Shown in pieces: positions 23,973 through 32,881 of a stretch of DNA of 64,000 nucleotides. Position 1 is the first letter of the stretch. Every line of letters starts with the position of its first letter. A program made the translations under genes and the position numbers. Source of the DNA: Rhodococcus sp. 06-235-1A (GTDB lineage Bacteria; Actinomycetota; Actinomycetes; Mycobacteriales; Mycobacteriaceae); contig NZ_NOYI01000009.1 in NCBI RefSeq assembly GCF_002258785.1, positions 1 to 64,000 of the forward strand. The letters run 5' to 3'. The notes beneath the pieces are model-generated. The model had not been told where the DNA came from. It saw nothing but the letters and a program-made list of their open reading frames with translations, and searched no databases.

Positions 23973-24908
23973 ATGACTTCCATCGAGCTACGCGTCTTCA
24001 CCGAACCGCAACAGGGCGCCACGTACGACGATCTACTCCATGTGGCGAAAGCTGCCGAGGAATTCGGCTACGGCGCATTCTTCCGATCCGATCACTACCT
24101 GGCGATGAGCGGCGATGGCGGCCCCGGCCCCACCGACGCGTGGATCACCCTCGCGGGCATCGCTCGCGAGACCTCGACCATTCGGCTGGGCACACTGGTC
24201 ACCTCGGCCACCTTCCGCTACCCGGGACCGCTCGCCATCAGCGTCGCGCAGGTCGACGCCATGAGCGGTGGTCGCGTGGACCTCGGCCTCGGTGCCGGCT
24301 GGTTCGAGGACGAGCACAAGGCGTACGGCATCCCGTTCCCGCCGCTCGGCGAGCGCTTCGACCGACTCGAAGAGCAACTGGCCGTCATCACCGGACTCTG
24401 GGACACACCGGTCGGCGACACCTTCTCGTACGCCGGTACGCACTACCCCGTCACCGACTCCCCCGCGCTCCCCAAGCCGGTGCAGACCCCACACCCGCCC
24501 ATCGTCATCGGCGGCGGCGGTAAGAAGCGCACCCCGGCGCTCGCTGCGAAATACGCCGACGAGTTCAACATCCCCTTCGCCTCGCTGGCCGATACCGAGA
24601 CCCAGTTCGGTCGCGTCCGCGCTGCCTGCACTGCCGCCGACCGCGATCCCGACTCCCTCGTCTACTCCAATGCCCTCGTCCTGTGCTGCGGCCGCACGGA
24701 AGAAGACATCGCTCGACGCGCCGCCGCGATCGGCCGCGAGGTGGCCGAACTACGCGAGAACGGTGCCGCGGGCAGCCCAGCCGAACTGGTCGACAAAATC
24801 GGTAGCTTCGGAGCCGTCGGAGCCACCCGCGTCTACCTGCAGACCATGGATCTCACCGATCTCGATCACCTCGAACTCGTCGCGTCCGAGGTTCTCCCGC
24901 AGCTCTGA
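23973..24908 (+). CDS. LLM-class F420-dependent oxidoreductase
   Basis: 311 residues, luciferase-like TIM barrel. ELRVFTEPQQGATYDDLLHVAKAAEEFGYGAFFRSDHYL, IRLGTLVTSATFRYPGPLA, GRVDLGLGAGWFEDEHKAYGIPFPP and PIVIGGGGKKRT are hallmarks of the F420 group in actinobacteria. It should transfer hydride between F420H2 and an unknown substrate. It is a single-gene unit starting downstream of the DnaA-box-like cluster, ending in a 50-bp palindrome. Confidence 0.88.
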   Translation: MTSIELRVFTEPQQGATYDDLLHVAKAAEEFGYGAFFRSDHYLAMSGDGGPGPTDAWITLAGIARETSTIRLGTLVTSATFRYPGPLAISVAQVDAMSGGRVDLGLGAGWFEDEHKAYGIPFPPLGERFDRLEEQLAVITGLWDTPVGDTFSYAGTHYPVTDSPALPKPVQTPHPPIVIGGGGKKRTPALAAKYADEFNIPFASLADTETQFGRVRAACTAADRDPDSLVYSNALVLCCGRTEEDIARRAAAIGREVAELRENGAAGSPAELVDKIGSFGAVGATRVYLQTMDLTDLDHLELVASEVLPQL

Positions 24909-24936
24909 TCCCACCGAACCCCGCCCGCCCGAGTCC

Positions 24937-24986
24937 ACTCAACGTGACATCGACCCCCGAAAAGGCCACTGAACGTCACATTGAGT
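24937..24986. repeat. 50-bp palindromic element at a convergent junction
   Basis: ACTCAACGTGAC (24937-24948) pairs with GTCACATTGAGT (24975-24986), one G-T wobble. Its size and its place between convergent genes resemble the 50-bp elements at 8818 and 8893, though the sequence differs. It could act as a terminator for both genes. Confidence 0.6.
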
Positions 24987-25003
24987 ACCCAGGGGGCCTC
25001 GGG

Positions 25004-26143
25004 TCAGGCGGCGGATCGGGCGCGCAGGCGTGAGTACGTCGCGCTGATGTGTCGTGCTGCGGGCAGTTCGATCCAGCGGTACATGATTTCGGCGAGAAAC
25101 GCGGTACCCGCCAGGAAGGCGAGGACGGCGGCGCTGGGGCCCAGGTGCGGTTCGACGGTGGCGTAGATGCGGTAGAGCACCAGGGTGTGGATGAGGTAGA
25201 TCGCGTAGCTGCGTGTTCCGATCCATCGGATGACGGGCCAGCGGGTGATGGGTCCGTCGTATCGGGCGAGGATCAGGACGGTTCCGGTGATGACCAGCAG
25301 GGTCCAGAGGTAGGTGTCGCCCATCCAGAAGGTGTGTACCTCGATGGCGAGTCGGATCACTTCGATCTGGGCGATGACGCCCACGACGACCCAGCGCCAG
25401 GTGACCAGTTTGGCCCATCCGAGGTAGATGATCTGGCCGAGGAACAGCGTCGGCAGTACGCCGGCGACTTTCGTCAGGAATGGAATCGTGTAGGGCTGCG
25501 GCAGGTAGAGGTTGTAGACGATGACCAGTGCGCACAGTGCTGCGCCGATCAGCGGTACAGCGATCGGCCTGCTGCGCAGTGCCCCGCGCATCGAAATGCA
25601 ATAGAGGTAGAACACGATCTGTACGACGAGCGTCCAGGTGACTCCCAGGACGGCGACTTCGGGGCGGAGGAAGAATCCGCCGAGGAAGAAGCTGAGCAGC
25701 GCTTCGCCGTTCGATATTCCGGGTTGACCGCTGAACATCCCGTTGAGGCCGAGCTTGACGAGAATGACGGCCATCGCGACGGCGAACCAGAGTGCAGGGA
25801 CGAGGCGGGCCAGACGCGCGACCATGAAGTCCCGACGTGAGTTCCGCATGGCCGATCGGGTGATCAGCAGGCCGGTGAGCAGCATGAACATACTGACGCC
25901 GACGAAGGACAGGTGGAGGTTCAGTCCCGCGTCCTCGATGAGTACTGCGTTGACCAGGTCGATCATCCACCAGCCGCCGCCGATGTCGTCGATCAGATAG
26001 AAAGAAATGTGTGAGTACAAGACCGCGAAAACGGCAATGACGCGGAGGAGGTCGGCACCGTCCATCTGGACTCGGGGCGCGGCGACCGGCTGTTCGGTGA
26101 CGGACTCGTCGACCGTGTTCTGGCCCGGCCGGTCCCCACTCAC
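25004..26143 (-). CDS. Membrane acyltransferase, OafA/Acyltransferase_3 family
   Basis: 379 residues, about ten transmembrane helices. The N-terminal block DLLRVIAVFAVLYSHISFYL has the family's R..A...V...H pattern, with the catalytic His in YSH. LSFVGVSMFMLLTGLLITRS and RRDFMVARLARLVPALWF are also typical. It should O-acylate a sugar or glycolipid at the outer membrane face or cell wall. The preceding 260 bp gap to sodA (26144-26403) shows only promoter-like AT-richer sequence. It stands alone. Confidence 0.88.
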   Translation of the reverse strand: MSGDRPGQNTVDESVTEQPVAAPRVQMDGADLLRVIAVFAVLYSHISFYLIDDIGGGWWMIDLVNAVLIEDAGLNLHLSFVGVSMFMLLTGLLITRSAMRNSRRDFMVARLARLVPALWFAVAMAVILVKLGLNGMFSGQPGISNGEALLSFFLGGFFLRPEVAVLGVTWTLVVQIVFYLYCISMRGALRSRPIAVPLIGAALCALVIVYNLYLPQPYTIPFLTKVAGVLPTLFLGQIIYLGWAKLVTWRWVVVGVIAQIEVIRLAIEVHTFWMGDTYLWTLLVITGTVLILARYDGPITRWPVIRWIGTRSYAIYLIHTLVLYRIYATVEPHLGPSAAVLAFLAGTAFLAEIMYRWIELPAARHISATYSRLRARSAA

Positions 26144-26403
26144 ACCCGCGAGTTTAGGTTCCGTTCATCTTTCGGACCAATCCGGAGCCGCTCCGCAACT
26201 GTTTCGTGATATTCGGAGCAGATTCTCAGCCTGACAATTCGACTGCGACGTTCACACGAATTTATTCCGAGAAAAGCATCTCGGTTACAACTGTTGCACT
26301 GGGGGTAGGAATGAGATTGGGTTGAACCCTACGAAAGATCCGCAGTAGGACGAACGTGCCCGCATCACACGATGGGTACGGCGTCGTTAGAGAAGGGAAC
26401 CAC

Positions 26404-27027
26404 GTGTCCGAGTACACCTTGCCCGACCTTGATTTCGATTACTCCGCCCTCGAGCCGCACATCTCGGGCGAGATCAACGAGCTTCATCATTCCAAGCACC
26501 ACGCCACCTACGTCGCAGGCGCGAACACCGCACTCGAGAAGCTCGCCGCAGCGCGCGACAACGACGACCACGCAGCCATCTTCCTGCACGAGAAGAACCT
26601 CGCGTTCCACCTCGGTGGCCACGTCAACCACTCCATCTGGTGGAAGAACCTCTCGCCCAACGGTGGCGACAAGCCCGAGGGCGAGCTCGGTGCCGCGATC
26701 GACGATCAGTTCGGTTCGTTCGACAAGTTCCGCGCACAGTTCACCGCTGCCGCCAACGGTCTGCAGGGCTCCGGCTGGGCCGTTCTGGGCTACGACTCGC
26801 TGGGCAAGAAGCTGCTCACGTTCCAGCTCTACGATCAGCAGGCCAACGTACCGCTCGGCATCATTCCGCTGCTCCAGGTCGACATGTGGGAGCACGCCTT
26901 CTACCTGCAGTACAAGAACGTCAAGGCCGATTACGTGAAGGCGTTCTGGAACGTCGTGAACTGGGCCGACGTCCAGGCTCGTTTCGAGGCCGCTACCTCC
27001 AAGACCCCCGGTCTGATCTTCCCGTAA
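26404..27027 (+). CDS. sodA: Superoxide dismutase (Mn/Fe family)
   Basis: 207 residues from GTG 26404 with AAGGGA upstream. Metal ligands are His28 (LHHSKHH), His76 (HVNHSIWW), Asp160 and His164 (DMWEHAFYL). Residue 145 is Gln (LYDQQ), where from memory the M. tuberculosis iron enzyme has His and manganese-type mycobacterial enzymes have Gln, so Mn is expected. It removes superoxide. There is no signal peptide; homologues are released in large amounts. Monocistronic, closed by a strong terminator. Confidence 0.96.
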   Translation: MSEYTLPDLDFDYSALEPHISGEINELHHSKHHATYVAGANTALEKLAAARDNDDHAAIFLHEKNLAFHLGGHVNHSIWWKNLSPNGGDKPEGELGAAIDDQFGSFDKFRAQFTAAANGLQGSGWAVLGYDSLGKKLLTFQLYDQQANVPLGIIPLLQVDMWEHAFYLQYKNVKADYVKAFWNVVNWADVQARFEAATSKTPGLIFP

Positions 27028-27060
27028 CCGGAAGAGATTGCCGGACGTCGCGCAATCGCA

Positions 27061-27095
27061 GACAGGGCCACCGCAACGGATGCGGTGGCCCTGTC
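27061..27095 (+). terminator. Intrinsic terminator of sodA
   Basis: A perfect 15-bp stem (GACAGGGCCACCGCA at 27061-27075, complement at 27081-27095) with a 5-nt loop, followed by a short T-rich stretch. It lies 33 bp after the sodA stop and before the convergent next gene. Confidence 0.92.
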
Positions 27096-27106
27096 TCGTT
27101 TCGAAG

Positions 27107-28036
27107 TCATGCCCCGTCGGCTGCAGGTATCGACCGGATCGAGGTGCGGCCGTGGTCGGGCGTCGCGAACGCCTCGGAGCGGCAGGTCGTTCTGCGCGGG
27201 GGCTCGGGATTCGGAGTCACCTGCACCCGCAACGATCCCGATGCCGTCGCCACGACGACGTCGGCCACCCGACCGGACCACGTGACGTCGGTCGGGCGTA
27301 CGTCGTGGATTCCGGTGAGGCCGTACTCGGTGCGCACGGAGTGTTCGGCTATCTGAGCTGCCGTGTCGTCGGTGCATCGGCCCCGGTAGTGCTGCAGCGT
27401 CAGCTGTCCTCGGTCGTGGCGATCCACCACGGCCCCAGCATTCGCCGGCGTGAGGTTGCCGTAGTAGCTGCCCTCCGGCAGTGCCACCATTCCGGCTGCG
27501 AACCGGTCGCCACCGAGGTGCGTCGATGCCCACACCCGTCCGTCGGGCCGACTCAGAGCGGTCGCCACGGGACGACCGAACACCGCGCAGCAGGGATCCT
27601 TCTTCCCGTGCGTGCACACCAGGTACAGCGGCTGGTCGACGCTAGTCCCGGTGCCGGGTGGAGTGCTCTCGGCGGCGGCTTCGAGCGGTAGTCGAAGCAC
27701 CTCCTCGAGAGTGTCGATCGTGTATCGCTCCAGCCATGGACCGCGCCGACCCGAATGAACCAGAAACACCTGGCGCGTATCGGTGGACTCGCGCCTGCTG
27801 CGAGCGTCACGCACGAGCTGAGGGCGCACCCCTGCGGCCTTGCAACGACGCGCCAGTTCGACGCCGATTCGGCCCAGCGGACCGTCCGATCCCCACGGTT
27901 CTGTGCCCCACGGCCCTCGGTGCTCGATCAGCAGCCAGCCGTCGGCCCTGGCAGCCGTGCCGCGGAGAGACTCGTCGCTCTCGCGGGCCACGGCGGCGCA
28001 CCCGCCCCACCGTTCGGATGCAGGCATGTCAGCCAC
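27107..28036 (-). CDS. Sucrase/ferredoxin-like thioredoxin-fold Fe-S protein
   Basis: 309 residues. The thioredoxin-like [2Fe-2S] motif is CTHGKKDPCC followed by VWASTHLGGDRFAAGMVALPEG, the signature of the sucrase/ferredoxin-like family. The N-terminal part contains WLLIEHRGPWG. It overlaps the end of the siderophore-binding lipoprotein gene by 8 bp, so the two are co-translated. This pairing suggests the protein donates electrons to release iron from an imported siderophore, as inference. ATG 28036. Confidence 0.88.
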   Translation of the reverse strand: MADMPASERWGGCAAVARESDESLRGTAARADGWLLIEHRGPWGTEPWGSDGPLGRIGVELARRCKAAGVRPQLVRDARSRRESTDTRQVFLVHSGRRGPWLERYTIDTLEEVLRLPLEAAAESTPPGTGTSVDQPLYLVCTHGKKDPCCAVFGRPVATALSRPDGRVWASTHLGGDRFAAGMVALPEGSYYGNLTPANAGAVVDRHDRGQLTLQHYRGRCTDDTAAQIAEHSVRTEYGLTGIHDVRPTDVTWSGRVADVVVATASGSLRVQVTPNPEPPRRTTCRSEAFATPDHGRTSIRSIPAADGA

Positions 28037-28970
28037 CGATTCCGGCCGCCGTCTCCACCAGGGCCTGCGCAGTCAGTACGTTGCCGAACAGGTAGTCCTT
28101 CGACGGCAGTTCGGTCACTCGGGCGCCGAGTCCGGTGAAGAGCGGGTTCTGTCGTAGCTGTGCCGCGGCATCCTCCGTCCCGGCGTCGGTCAGCAGAAGG
28201 ATGTCGTCGGCCGCCAGTACATCGATCAATTCCGGACTGACGTCGACGGTCTGCACGGCGTCCGAACCGCGATCCTGCTGCGCGGGGGCGCGGTAGCCCA
28301 GGTCCGCCAGAACCGAGTACGGAAACGATCCGTCCTGGGTCATGTATCGCAACGAGTCGGCTCGCACGCGCGCGACGGTCAACGTGCTGTCGTCGCGAGG
28401 TGCGCGCGCCGCGGATTCGTCGACCGCTCGGCGATAATCCGCCAACAAGCCGTCAGCGCTCTCCCGCCGGTCGAAGATGTCCCCCACCTGCTCCAGAGTG
28501 TTCTGCCACGAGGCCGGGGTGTACTCCACGACGACGGTCGGGGCGATCGAGCGGACCTGTTCGTACAGCGCTCGGTTGTCCTCCCCCGTGGTGCGCATGA
28601 CGATCAGGTCCGGTTCGACGGCCGTCAGGGCCTCGACGTCGATGTCGGCGTCGGCAGATCCGATGTCGGTCGGTTCGGTGGCGAGCCTGGATCGGACGAC
28701 GGGCGCGTAGTCACCCGTCAACGGTGGCTTCACCGCCGCGATGGGCTGCACGTCCAGGGCCACGACGGCTTCCAGTGTGCGGTCTCCGTCGAGCACGGCA
28801 ACGCGCTGCGGATCCACCGGAATGTTCGTGTCGCCGAATGCGTGCTGCACGGTTCTGACATCGCCACTGCTCTCGTCGGTGCTCGACGCGTCCCGACTGC
28901 ACCCGGCGACCGCGACGACGCACAGCAGTGCTGCGACACCGACTCGCCGGCCGATTCTCTCGATTTTCAC
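28029..28970 (-). CDS. Ferric-siderophore-binding lipoprotein (FecB/FepB family)
   Basis: 313 residues. A signal peptide ends in the lipobox VAGCS, so the protein is anchored outside. The periplasmic-binding-protein fold of the iron/B12 class is shown by DPQRVAVLDGDRTLEAVVALDVQPIA, IDVEALTAVEPDLIVMRT and APTVVVEYTPASWQNTLEQVGDIF. It delivers siderophore to an ABC permease that is not in this window. The GTG start at 28970 is followed by a basic n-region. No clear IdeR box is visible in the 156-bp gap before the divergent gene. Confidence 0.9.
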   Translation of the reverse strand: MKIERIGRRVGVAALLCVVAVAGCSRDASSTDESSGDVRTVQHAFGDTNIPVDPQRVAVLDGDRTLEAVVALDVQPIAAVKPPLTGDYAPVVRSRLATEPTDIGSADADIDVEALTAVEPDLIVMRTTGEDNRALYEQVRSIAPTVVVEYTPASWQNTLEQVGDIFDRRESADGLLADYRRAVDESAARAPRDDSTLTVARVRADSLRYMTQDGSFPYSVLADLGYRAPAQQDRGSDAVQTVDVSPELIDVLAADDILLLTDAGTEDAAAQLRQNPLFTGLGARVTELPSKDYLFGNVLTAQALVETAAGIGG

Positions 28971-29126
28971 CGTGGGAGCCTATCGGGCGGCGGCCCCCGG
29001 CAGGTGCGCTACGTTTCGCTGGCACTCTCCCCATCTTGTGTGCCAGCCGCTTTCGGGTCATTCTCTTCTTTACCCAACGTCGTGTACCCGGCTAGCGCCC
29101 TGTACCTGTCTGGGAGGAATGACGAG

Positions 29127-29654
29127 ATGAACGAGCGAGATCTCATCGGTGTTTCACCGTTTCATGCCGCCGGTTTGCTCCGCGGATTCGTGATTTCCGG
29201 CCGTTGGCCGGACACCACCAAGGAATGGGCTCAGTTTCTGGCCCTTGCCGTGCGAGTTGCCTCGATGCCGGGCCTGTTGGCGACGTCGACCGTGTTCGGG
29301 GTCCGCGAGGAGTTGCCCGACGACCCGGAGCCGGGAACGGTGGGATTGGTCGTCGCCGAGGGGCCGGTGATCGGTGATTTCGCCTTGGCCCCCGGACGTT
29401 TCTCGGCCCATCAGCCGGCCGCACTGCTTATGTTGCATCCGCCGTCGGAGACGACGCCGACGCTGCCCGAGTGCGCGGGTGCGGCGTCGGGCTGCGTCCT
29501 GCTGCCCGGCCTTCCACACCTCGGTCTCGACCATCGGGCGGCCTGGGTGGAGGCGGAGTCCGACGGAACCGTGACCTCCATGGTCAGCAGAGTGGGGCTC
29601 GATCCCATCAGCGATCCCGACACCGCAGTTTTGGCCATGCTCCTCGCCTCCTGA
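29127..29654 (+). CDS. Conserved hypothetical protein (possible Rv3847 counterpart)
   Basis: 175 residues, soluble, no recognised domain. Contains GRFSAHQPAALLMLHPPSE and SGCVLLPGLPHLGLDHRAAWVEAE, and ends in a hydrophobic helix (AVLAMLLAS). ATG 29127 has GGGAGGAA 7 nt upstream, which decides the start. It follows sodA at the place and length of M. tuberculosis Rv3847, so I suspect it is the counterpart, without sequence proof. No function proposed. Confidence 0.75.
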   Translation: MNERDLIGVSPFHAAGLLRGFVISGRWPDTTKEWAQFLALAVRVASMPGLLATSTVFGVREELPDDPEPGTVGLVVAEGPVIGDFALAPGRFSAHQPAALLMLHPPSETTPTLPECAGAASGCVLLPGLPHLGLDHRAAWVEAESDGTVTSMVSRVGLDPISDPDTAVLAMLLAS

Positions 29655-29700
29655 CCGCTCCCCGCACACGAATTTTCGGGAACCCAAACTTATTGGCGCA

Positions 29701-29730
29701 TTGGACATTTCGCGAACATCCTCTTAAAGT
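29701..29730 (+). promoter_or_regulatory. Promoter of the Mn exporter gene
   Basis: TTGGAC (29701-29706) and TAAAGT (29725-29730) are spaced by 18 bp and lie just upstream of the manganese riboswitch. The surrounding region is AT-rich for this genome. Confidence 0.5.
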
Positions 29731-29737
29731 CGTCTGC

Positions 29738-29838
29738 AGCGAAGGGGAGTAGCCCCCAATCAACGTGTCGACATACTGGTTGCTCGAGAGCAACCCGGCA
29801 CCTGAACCGGCCAGTTCCGGTGGGCGAGACCTTCGGTC
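29738..29838 (+). ncRNA. yybP-ykoY manganese riboswitch
   Basis: The 5' hallmark GAAGGGGAGTAGCCCCC (29741-29757) and the 3' hallmark GGCGAGACCTTCGG (29822-29835) flank two hairpins, including GTTGCTCGAGAGCAAC. The AAGG and CCTT ends form the closing stem. The element ends about 25 nt before the TMEM165-family gene, its usual partner. Manganese binding should permit expression of the exporter. Confidence 0.92.
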
Positions 29839-29862
29839 CGTTCGACGACCGAGGAGTCTGCT

Positions 29863-30564
29863 GTGCTGTCCGCATTACTGTTGAGTTTCGCTGTCATTTT
29901 CGTCGCCGAGCTGGGTGACAAATCCCAGCTCATGGCCATGACATTCGCCCTGCGCTACAAGTGGTACGTCGTCATCGGCGGCATCACCGTTGCCACCACC
30001 GTCGTGCACCTGGTCTCGGTCGCGGTCGGCCACTTCCTCGGCGTGTCCATCCCCACCGAGCTGATCTCCATCGTCGGCGGCATCGCGTTCGTCATCTTCG
30101 GACTCTGGACGCTGCGTGGCGACTCCCTGTCCGACGACGAGGGCGCGAAAGCCTCCCGCGTCACCAAGTCTGCCTTCCTGGCGATCGCCTCGGCGTTCTT
30201 CCTCGCCGAACTGGGCGACAAGACGATGCTGGCCACCGTCACTCTCGCTGCCGACAACGACTGGGTCGGCGTGTGGATCGGCTCGACGGTCGGCATGGTC
30301 GCGGCCGACGCGCTCGCCATCGTGGTCGGCGCGGTGCTCGGAAAGCACCTGCCGGAACGCATCATTCAGTACGGCGCGGCAATACTGTTCTTCGTCTTCG
30401 GTGCGGTCCTCTTCTTCGAGGGTCTGATGCCGGGCACCGCCGCCCCGTACATCGCGGCCGGGGTGGTCGTCGTGCTCTCGGCCGTCGTCGTTGCGTTCGT
30501 TCGACACTCTCGCACGAGGGCAGCGCAGAAAGCCGAACGGCAGACTGCCACCGAAGACGTCTGA
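29863..30564 (+). CDS. TMEM165/GDT1-family manganese exporter
   Basis: 233 residues, six to seven transmembrane helices. The duplicated signature ELGDKSQLMAM (near residue 16) and ELGDKTMLATV (near 117) marks the TMEM165/UPF0016 family, whose bacterial members (MneA/Mnx) export Mn(II). GTG 29863 has GAGGAG 6 nt upstream. The upstream yybP-ykoY riboswitch strongly supports manganese as substrate. A cytosolic linker with SDDEGAKAS separates the two halves. Confidence 0.93.
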   Translation: MLSALLLSFAVIFVAELGDKSQLMAMTFALRYKWYVVIGGITVATTVVHLVSVAVGHFLGVSIPTELISIVGGIAFVIFGLWTLRGDSLSDDEGAKASRVTKSAFLAIASAFFLAELGDKTMLATVTLAADNDWVGVWIGSTVGMVAADALAIVVGAVLGKHLPERIIQYGAAILFFVFGAVLFFEGLMPGTAAPYIAAGVVVVLSAVVVAFVRHSRTRAAQKAERQTATEDV

Positions 30565-30596
30565 CCTTCGCTTACACTCCTCCTCCGGAGGGGTGA

Positions 30597-31781
30597 ATGG
30601 ACAACCAGAAGCAGGTCGCCGGTACCGATGCCGCGCATCGATCGACCGACCGATTGATCAGAATTTTCGGCCGGTTCGTCGGTACCGGCTATCTCATCTA
30701 CCTCCTGTTGTTGATCCCGGACATCGTGCGCAGCAGCGCAGTGGTGCCCGGCTGGTGGACTCCTGTCACCGTGATACTCGTGTTCGGCAGCGGTTTCGCG
30801 TTCGGGGCCTTGACCTTTCATCCGAGTATCACGGTCATCAGGATCGCCGGTTCCGTCGCGGCGTCGACGTTCCCGGTCATGGCTCTGTTGTGGTGGGCGG
30901 CCTGGGACGGCGTGACATTCGATCAGGCCGGGACATTTCTCGCGGTGTTCCCCGGTCTCGCTGCACTCGCGGCGGCGACGGTGTGGGGTCCCGTCCCGGC
31001 ATTCGCCCACATGACCGTCAGCGTCGTCATCGTGCAGCTCATCAATCAGGCTGTGCGAGAACCGTTCCCCCGCAGCAATGTGATCGCGGAGATCTTCTTC
31101 GCGATGATGTTCTGCACGGTGTTCGTGGCGGCGACACTCGCCGCGATGCGCACCGGACGCATACTCGATGCCACCATCTCCTCGGCGCACGACGATGCCG
31201 CCCGGGCAGCAGCGGCCACGGCCAGGGAAGTCGAACGGGAACGGTTCGACGCGTTGATCCACGACGAGGTCATGTCGTCCCTGCTCGCCGTCGCGCGTCA
31301 CGGTCGTACCCCCAGCCTGGCTCGCCAGGCCAGCTCGGCTCTCACCCATCTGGACGACCTGACCACCGGCACCGTCTCCGAAACGTTCTCCGCGGACGAG
31401 GCACTCGCTCAGCTTCGTTCTGCCGCAACGACGGTCGACGAGTCGATCGAGTTCGTCGTCCGAGAAGAAGGTCGGGAACGATCGGACGACTACCCAGCAG
31501 ACGTCGTCCGCGCTGTCGCTGCCGCACTCGCAGAAGCATTGCGCAACAGTCGGATTCACGCCCAGGCGTCGACCCACTCGGTCACCGTACGGCTGGCCCC
31601 GTCGACCCTGCAGGTCGTCGTGCAGGACGACGGCATCGGCTTCGATCGACGCTCGGTACCGCCGCACCGGCTCGGCGTCGCCGTCAGCATCGAAGGCCGG
31701 ATGCGTCAGCTCGACGGCGGATCGGCCGACATCCGATCCTCCGCCGCCGGCACCACCGTGCAGTTGGGTTGGAAGCGATGA
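30597..31781 (+). CDS. Membrane sensor histidine kinase, NarL/DesK-like type
   Basis: 394 residues. About six transmembrane helices fill residues 20-200, then a coiled linker (ARAAAATAREVERERFD). The phospho-acceptor region is FDALIHDEVMSSLLA, with His in IHDEV. The ATPase half has LAEALRNSRIHA (N box), VVVQDDGIGFD (G1) and HRLGVAVSIEGRM (G2-like). GGAGGGG precedes ATG 30597. The adjacent gene overlaps by ATGA. No response regulator is nearby, so the partner is elsewhere or the pair works otherwise. Confidence 0.87.
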   Translation: MDNQKQVAGTDAAHRSTDRLIRIFGRFVGTGYLIYLLLLIPDIVRSSAVVPGWWTPVTVILVFGSGFAFGALTFHPSITVIRIAGSVAASTFPVMALLWWAAWDGVTFDQAGTFLAVFPGLAALAAATVWGPVPAFAHMTVSVVIVQLINQAVREPFPRSNVIAEIFFAMMFCTVFVAATLAAMRTGRILDATISSAHDDAARAAAATAREVERERFDALIHDEVMSSLLAVARHGRTPSLARQASSALTHLDDLTTGTVSETFSADEALAQLRSAATTVDESIEFVVREEGRERSDDYPADVVRAVAAALAEALRNSRIHAQASTHSVTVRLAPSTLQVVVQDDGIGFDRRSVPPHRLGVAVSIEGRMRQLDGGSADIRSSAAGTTVQLGWKR

Positions 31782-32794
31782 ACGGTCAGGACATCCGCGA
31801 CCTGCTGTCGATGAAGTCGACGGCCGCGTACGCCGTCGCCGTGTTCTTCGTACTCGCGTGCGCGGTCTGTGCGACAGCGACTCTGGACGGCGTGTCCTCG
31901 GTGTGGCCGCCGTACGCGGCGGTGCTCGTGTTCGCCGGAGCCGTCGCCCTGTTGCTCGGCGCTCCGGGCGATCCGCTGAGCACACGGTCGACGGTCCTGC
32001 TGACCGCATCGGGTCCGGTGGCGGGGGCGTTCGTCTTCGCGGTGCTGCCGGTGCCACTGACGGGAAGTCTGCAGACCTGGCCACTGGGGATGTCGGTGGT
32101 GATCTACACCTTCATGTGCGTCCGCGGCCGCACACCGGCTGCGTGGGTCGGACTGACGCTGAGCATGTCCGTTGCCATCGGGTGGGCTGTGCTGACGGAT
32201 CAAGGGGTGCTGTACGGGCTGTCGTTCAGCGCCATCAACGTCGCGCCGCTGTTGATGTCGACGTTCTTCGCCTTCACCATTCGGCCGTTGGCCGCAGCCA
32301 TCTTCGAGCTACGCGAGCAGTCGACGGTGCGCATCGCGTCTCGGGCTGCAGCGGCCGCCGTCCTCGAGGAACGAGACGCCCGCCTGGCCAGCCTCGATGC
32401 GTTGGCCCGTCCACTGTTGCAGCGCATCGCCGACGGTCCCGACCTCACCGAGGAGGAGATCCTCCCGTGCGTGTTGCTCGAAGCCGAGCTTCGCGACTCC
32501 CTGCGCGCCCGCGGTCTGGTGCGACCCGACCTCGCTCGCGCTGCGCGATCGGCCCGGGCCCGCGGGGTCGAGGTGATGATGCTCGACGACCGAGCCCCGG
32601 CCGAGCTGAACGACGATGTGCGTGAGCGCATCGTGGCCGCCGCATCGAGCACACTCGACGGGGCCGACGGTGGCTCGGTGACGGTCCGGCTGCTACCTCC
32701 CGGCCGTCCCGTCGCGGCAACCATTCTGCTCGACGACTTCGGCGACGGCGCGCAGCGAGTCGAGTACGACGACACCGGACACCACCGAGGCTGA
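31778..32794 (+). CDS. Membrane protein with kinase-like cytosolic region
   Basis: 338 residues. About six transmembrane helices (first AYAVAVFFVLACAVCATATL) mirror the preceding kinase, then a helical cytosolic domain with ERDARLASLDALARPLLQRIADGPDLTEEE and RDSLRARGLVRPDL. This resembles a dimerisation region, but neither a phospho-acceptor His in an H-box nor full ATP-binding boxes are visible. It may be a degenerate kinase or a sensor partner. ATG 31778 overlaps the kinase stop (ATGA), so both proteins are made together. Confidence 0.75.
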   Translation: MNGQDIRDLLSMKSTAAYAVAVFFVLACAVCATATLDGVSSVWPPYAAVLVFAGAVALLLGAPGDPLSTRSTVLLTASGPVAGAFVFAVLPVPLTGSLQTWPLGMSVVIYTFMCVRGRTPAAWVGLTLSMSVAIGWAVLTDQGVLYGLSFSAINVAPLLMSTFFAFTIRPLAAAIFELREQSTVRIASRAAAAAVLEERDARLASLDALARPLLQRIADGPDLTEEEILPCVLLEAELRDSLRARGLVRPDLARAARSARARGVEVMMLDDRAPAELNDDVRERIVAAASSTLDGADGGSVTVRLLPPGRPVAATILLDDFGDGAQRVEYDDTGHHRG

Positions 32795-32881
32795 CGGCCG
32801 GGTTTGGGCGCAGACCGTCGTGGTTACCCTGCGGCGGACCAGTTGGTCTGCGCAGCCGCAGCCGGTGAACGGAGCCCCGCA

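Noticed and set aside
26144-26403. Small genes in the acyltransferase-sodA gap
   Set aside because: Only short frames without ribosome sites; the region is better read as the two divergent promoters.
30366-32084. 572-residue leftward frame opposite the kinase genes
   Set aside because: Arg/His/Asp-rich composition without domains, antisense to genes with clear kinase motifs and coupled starts.
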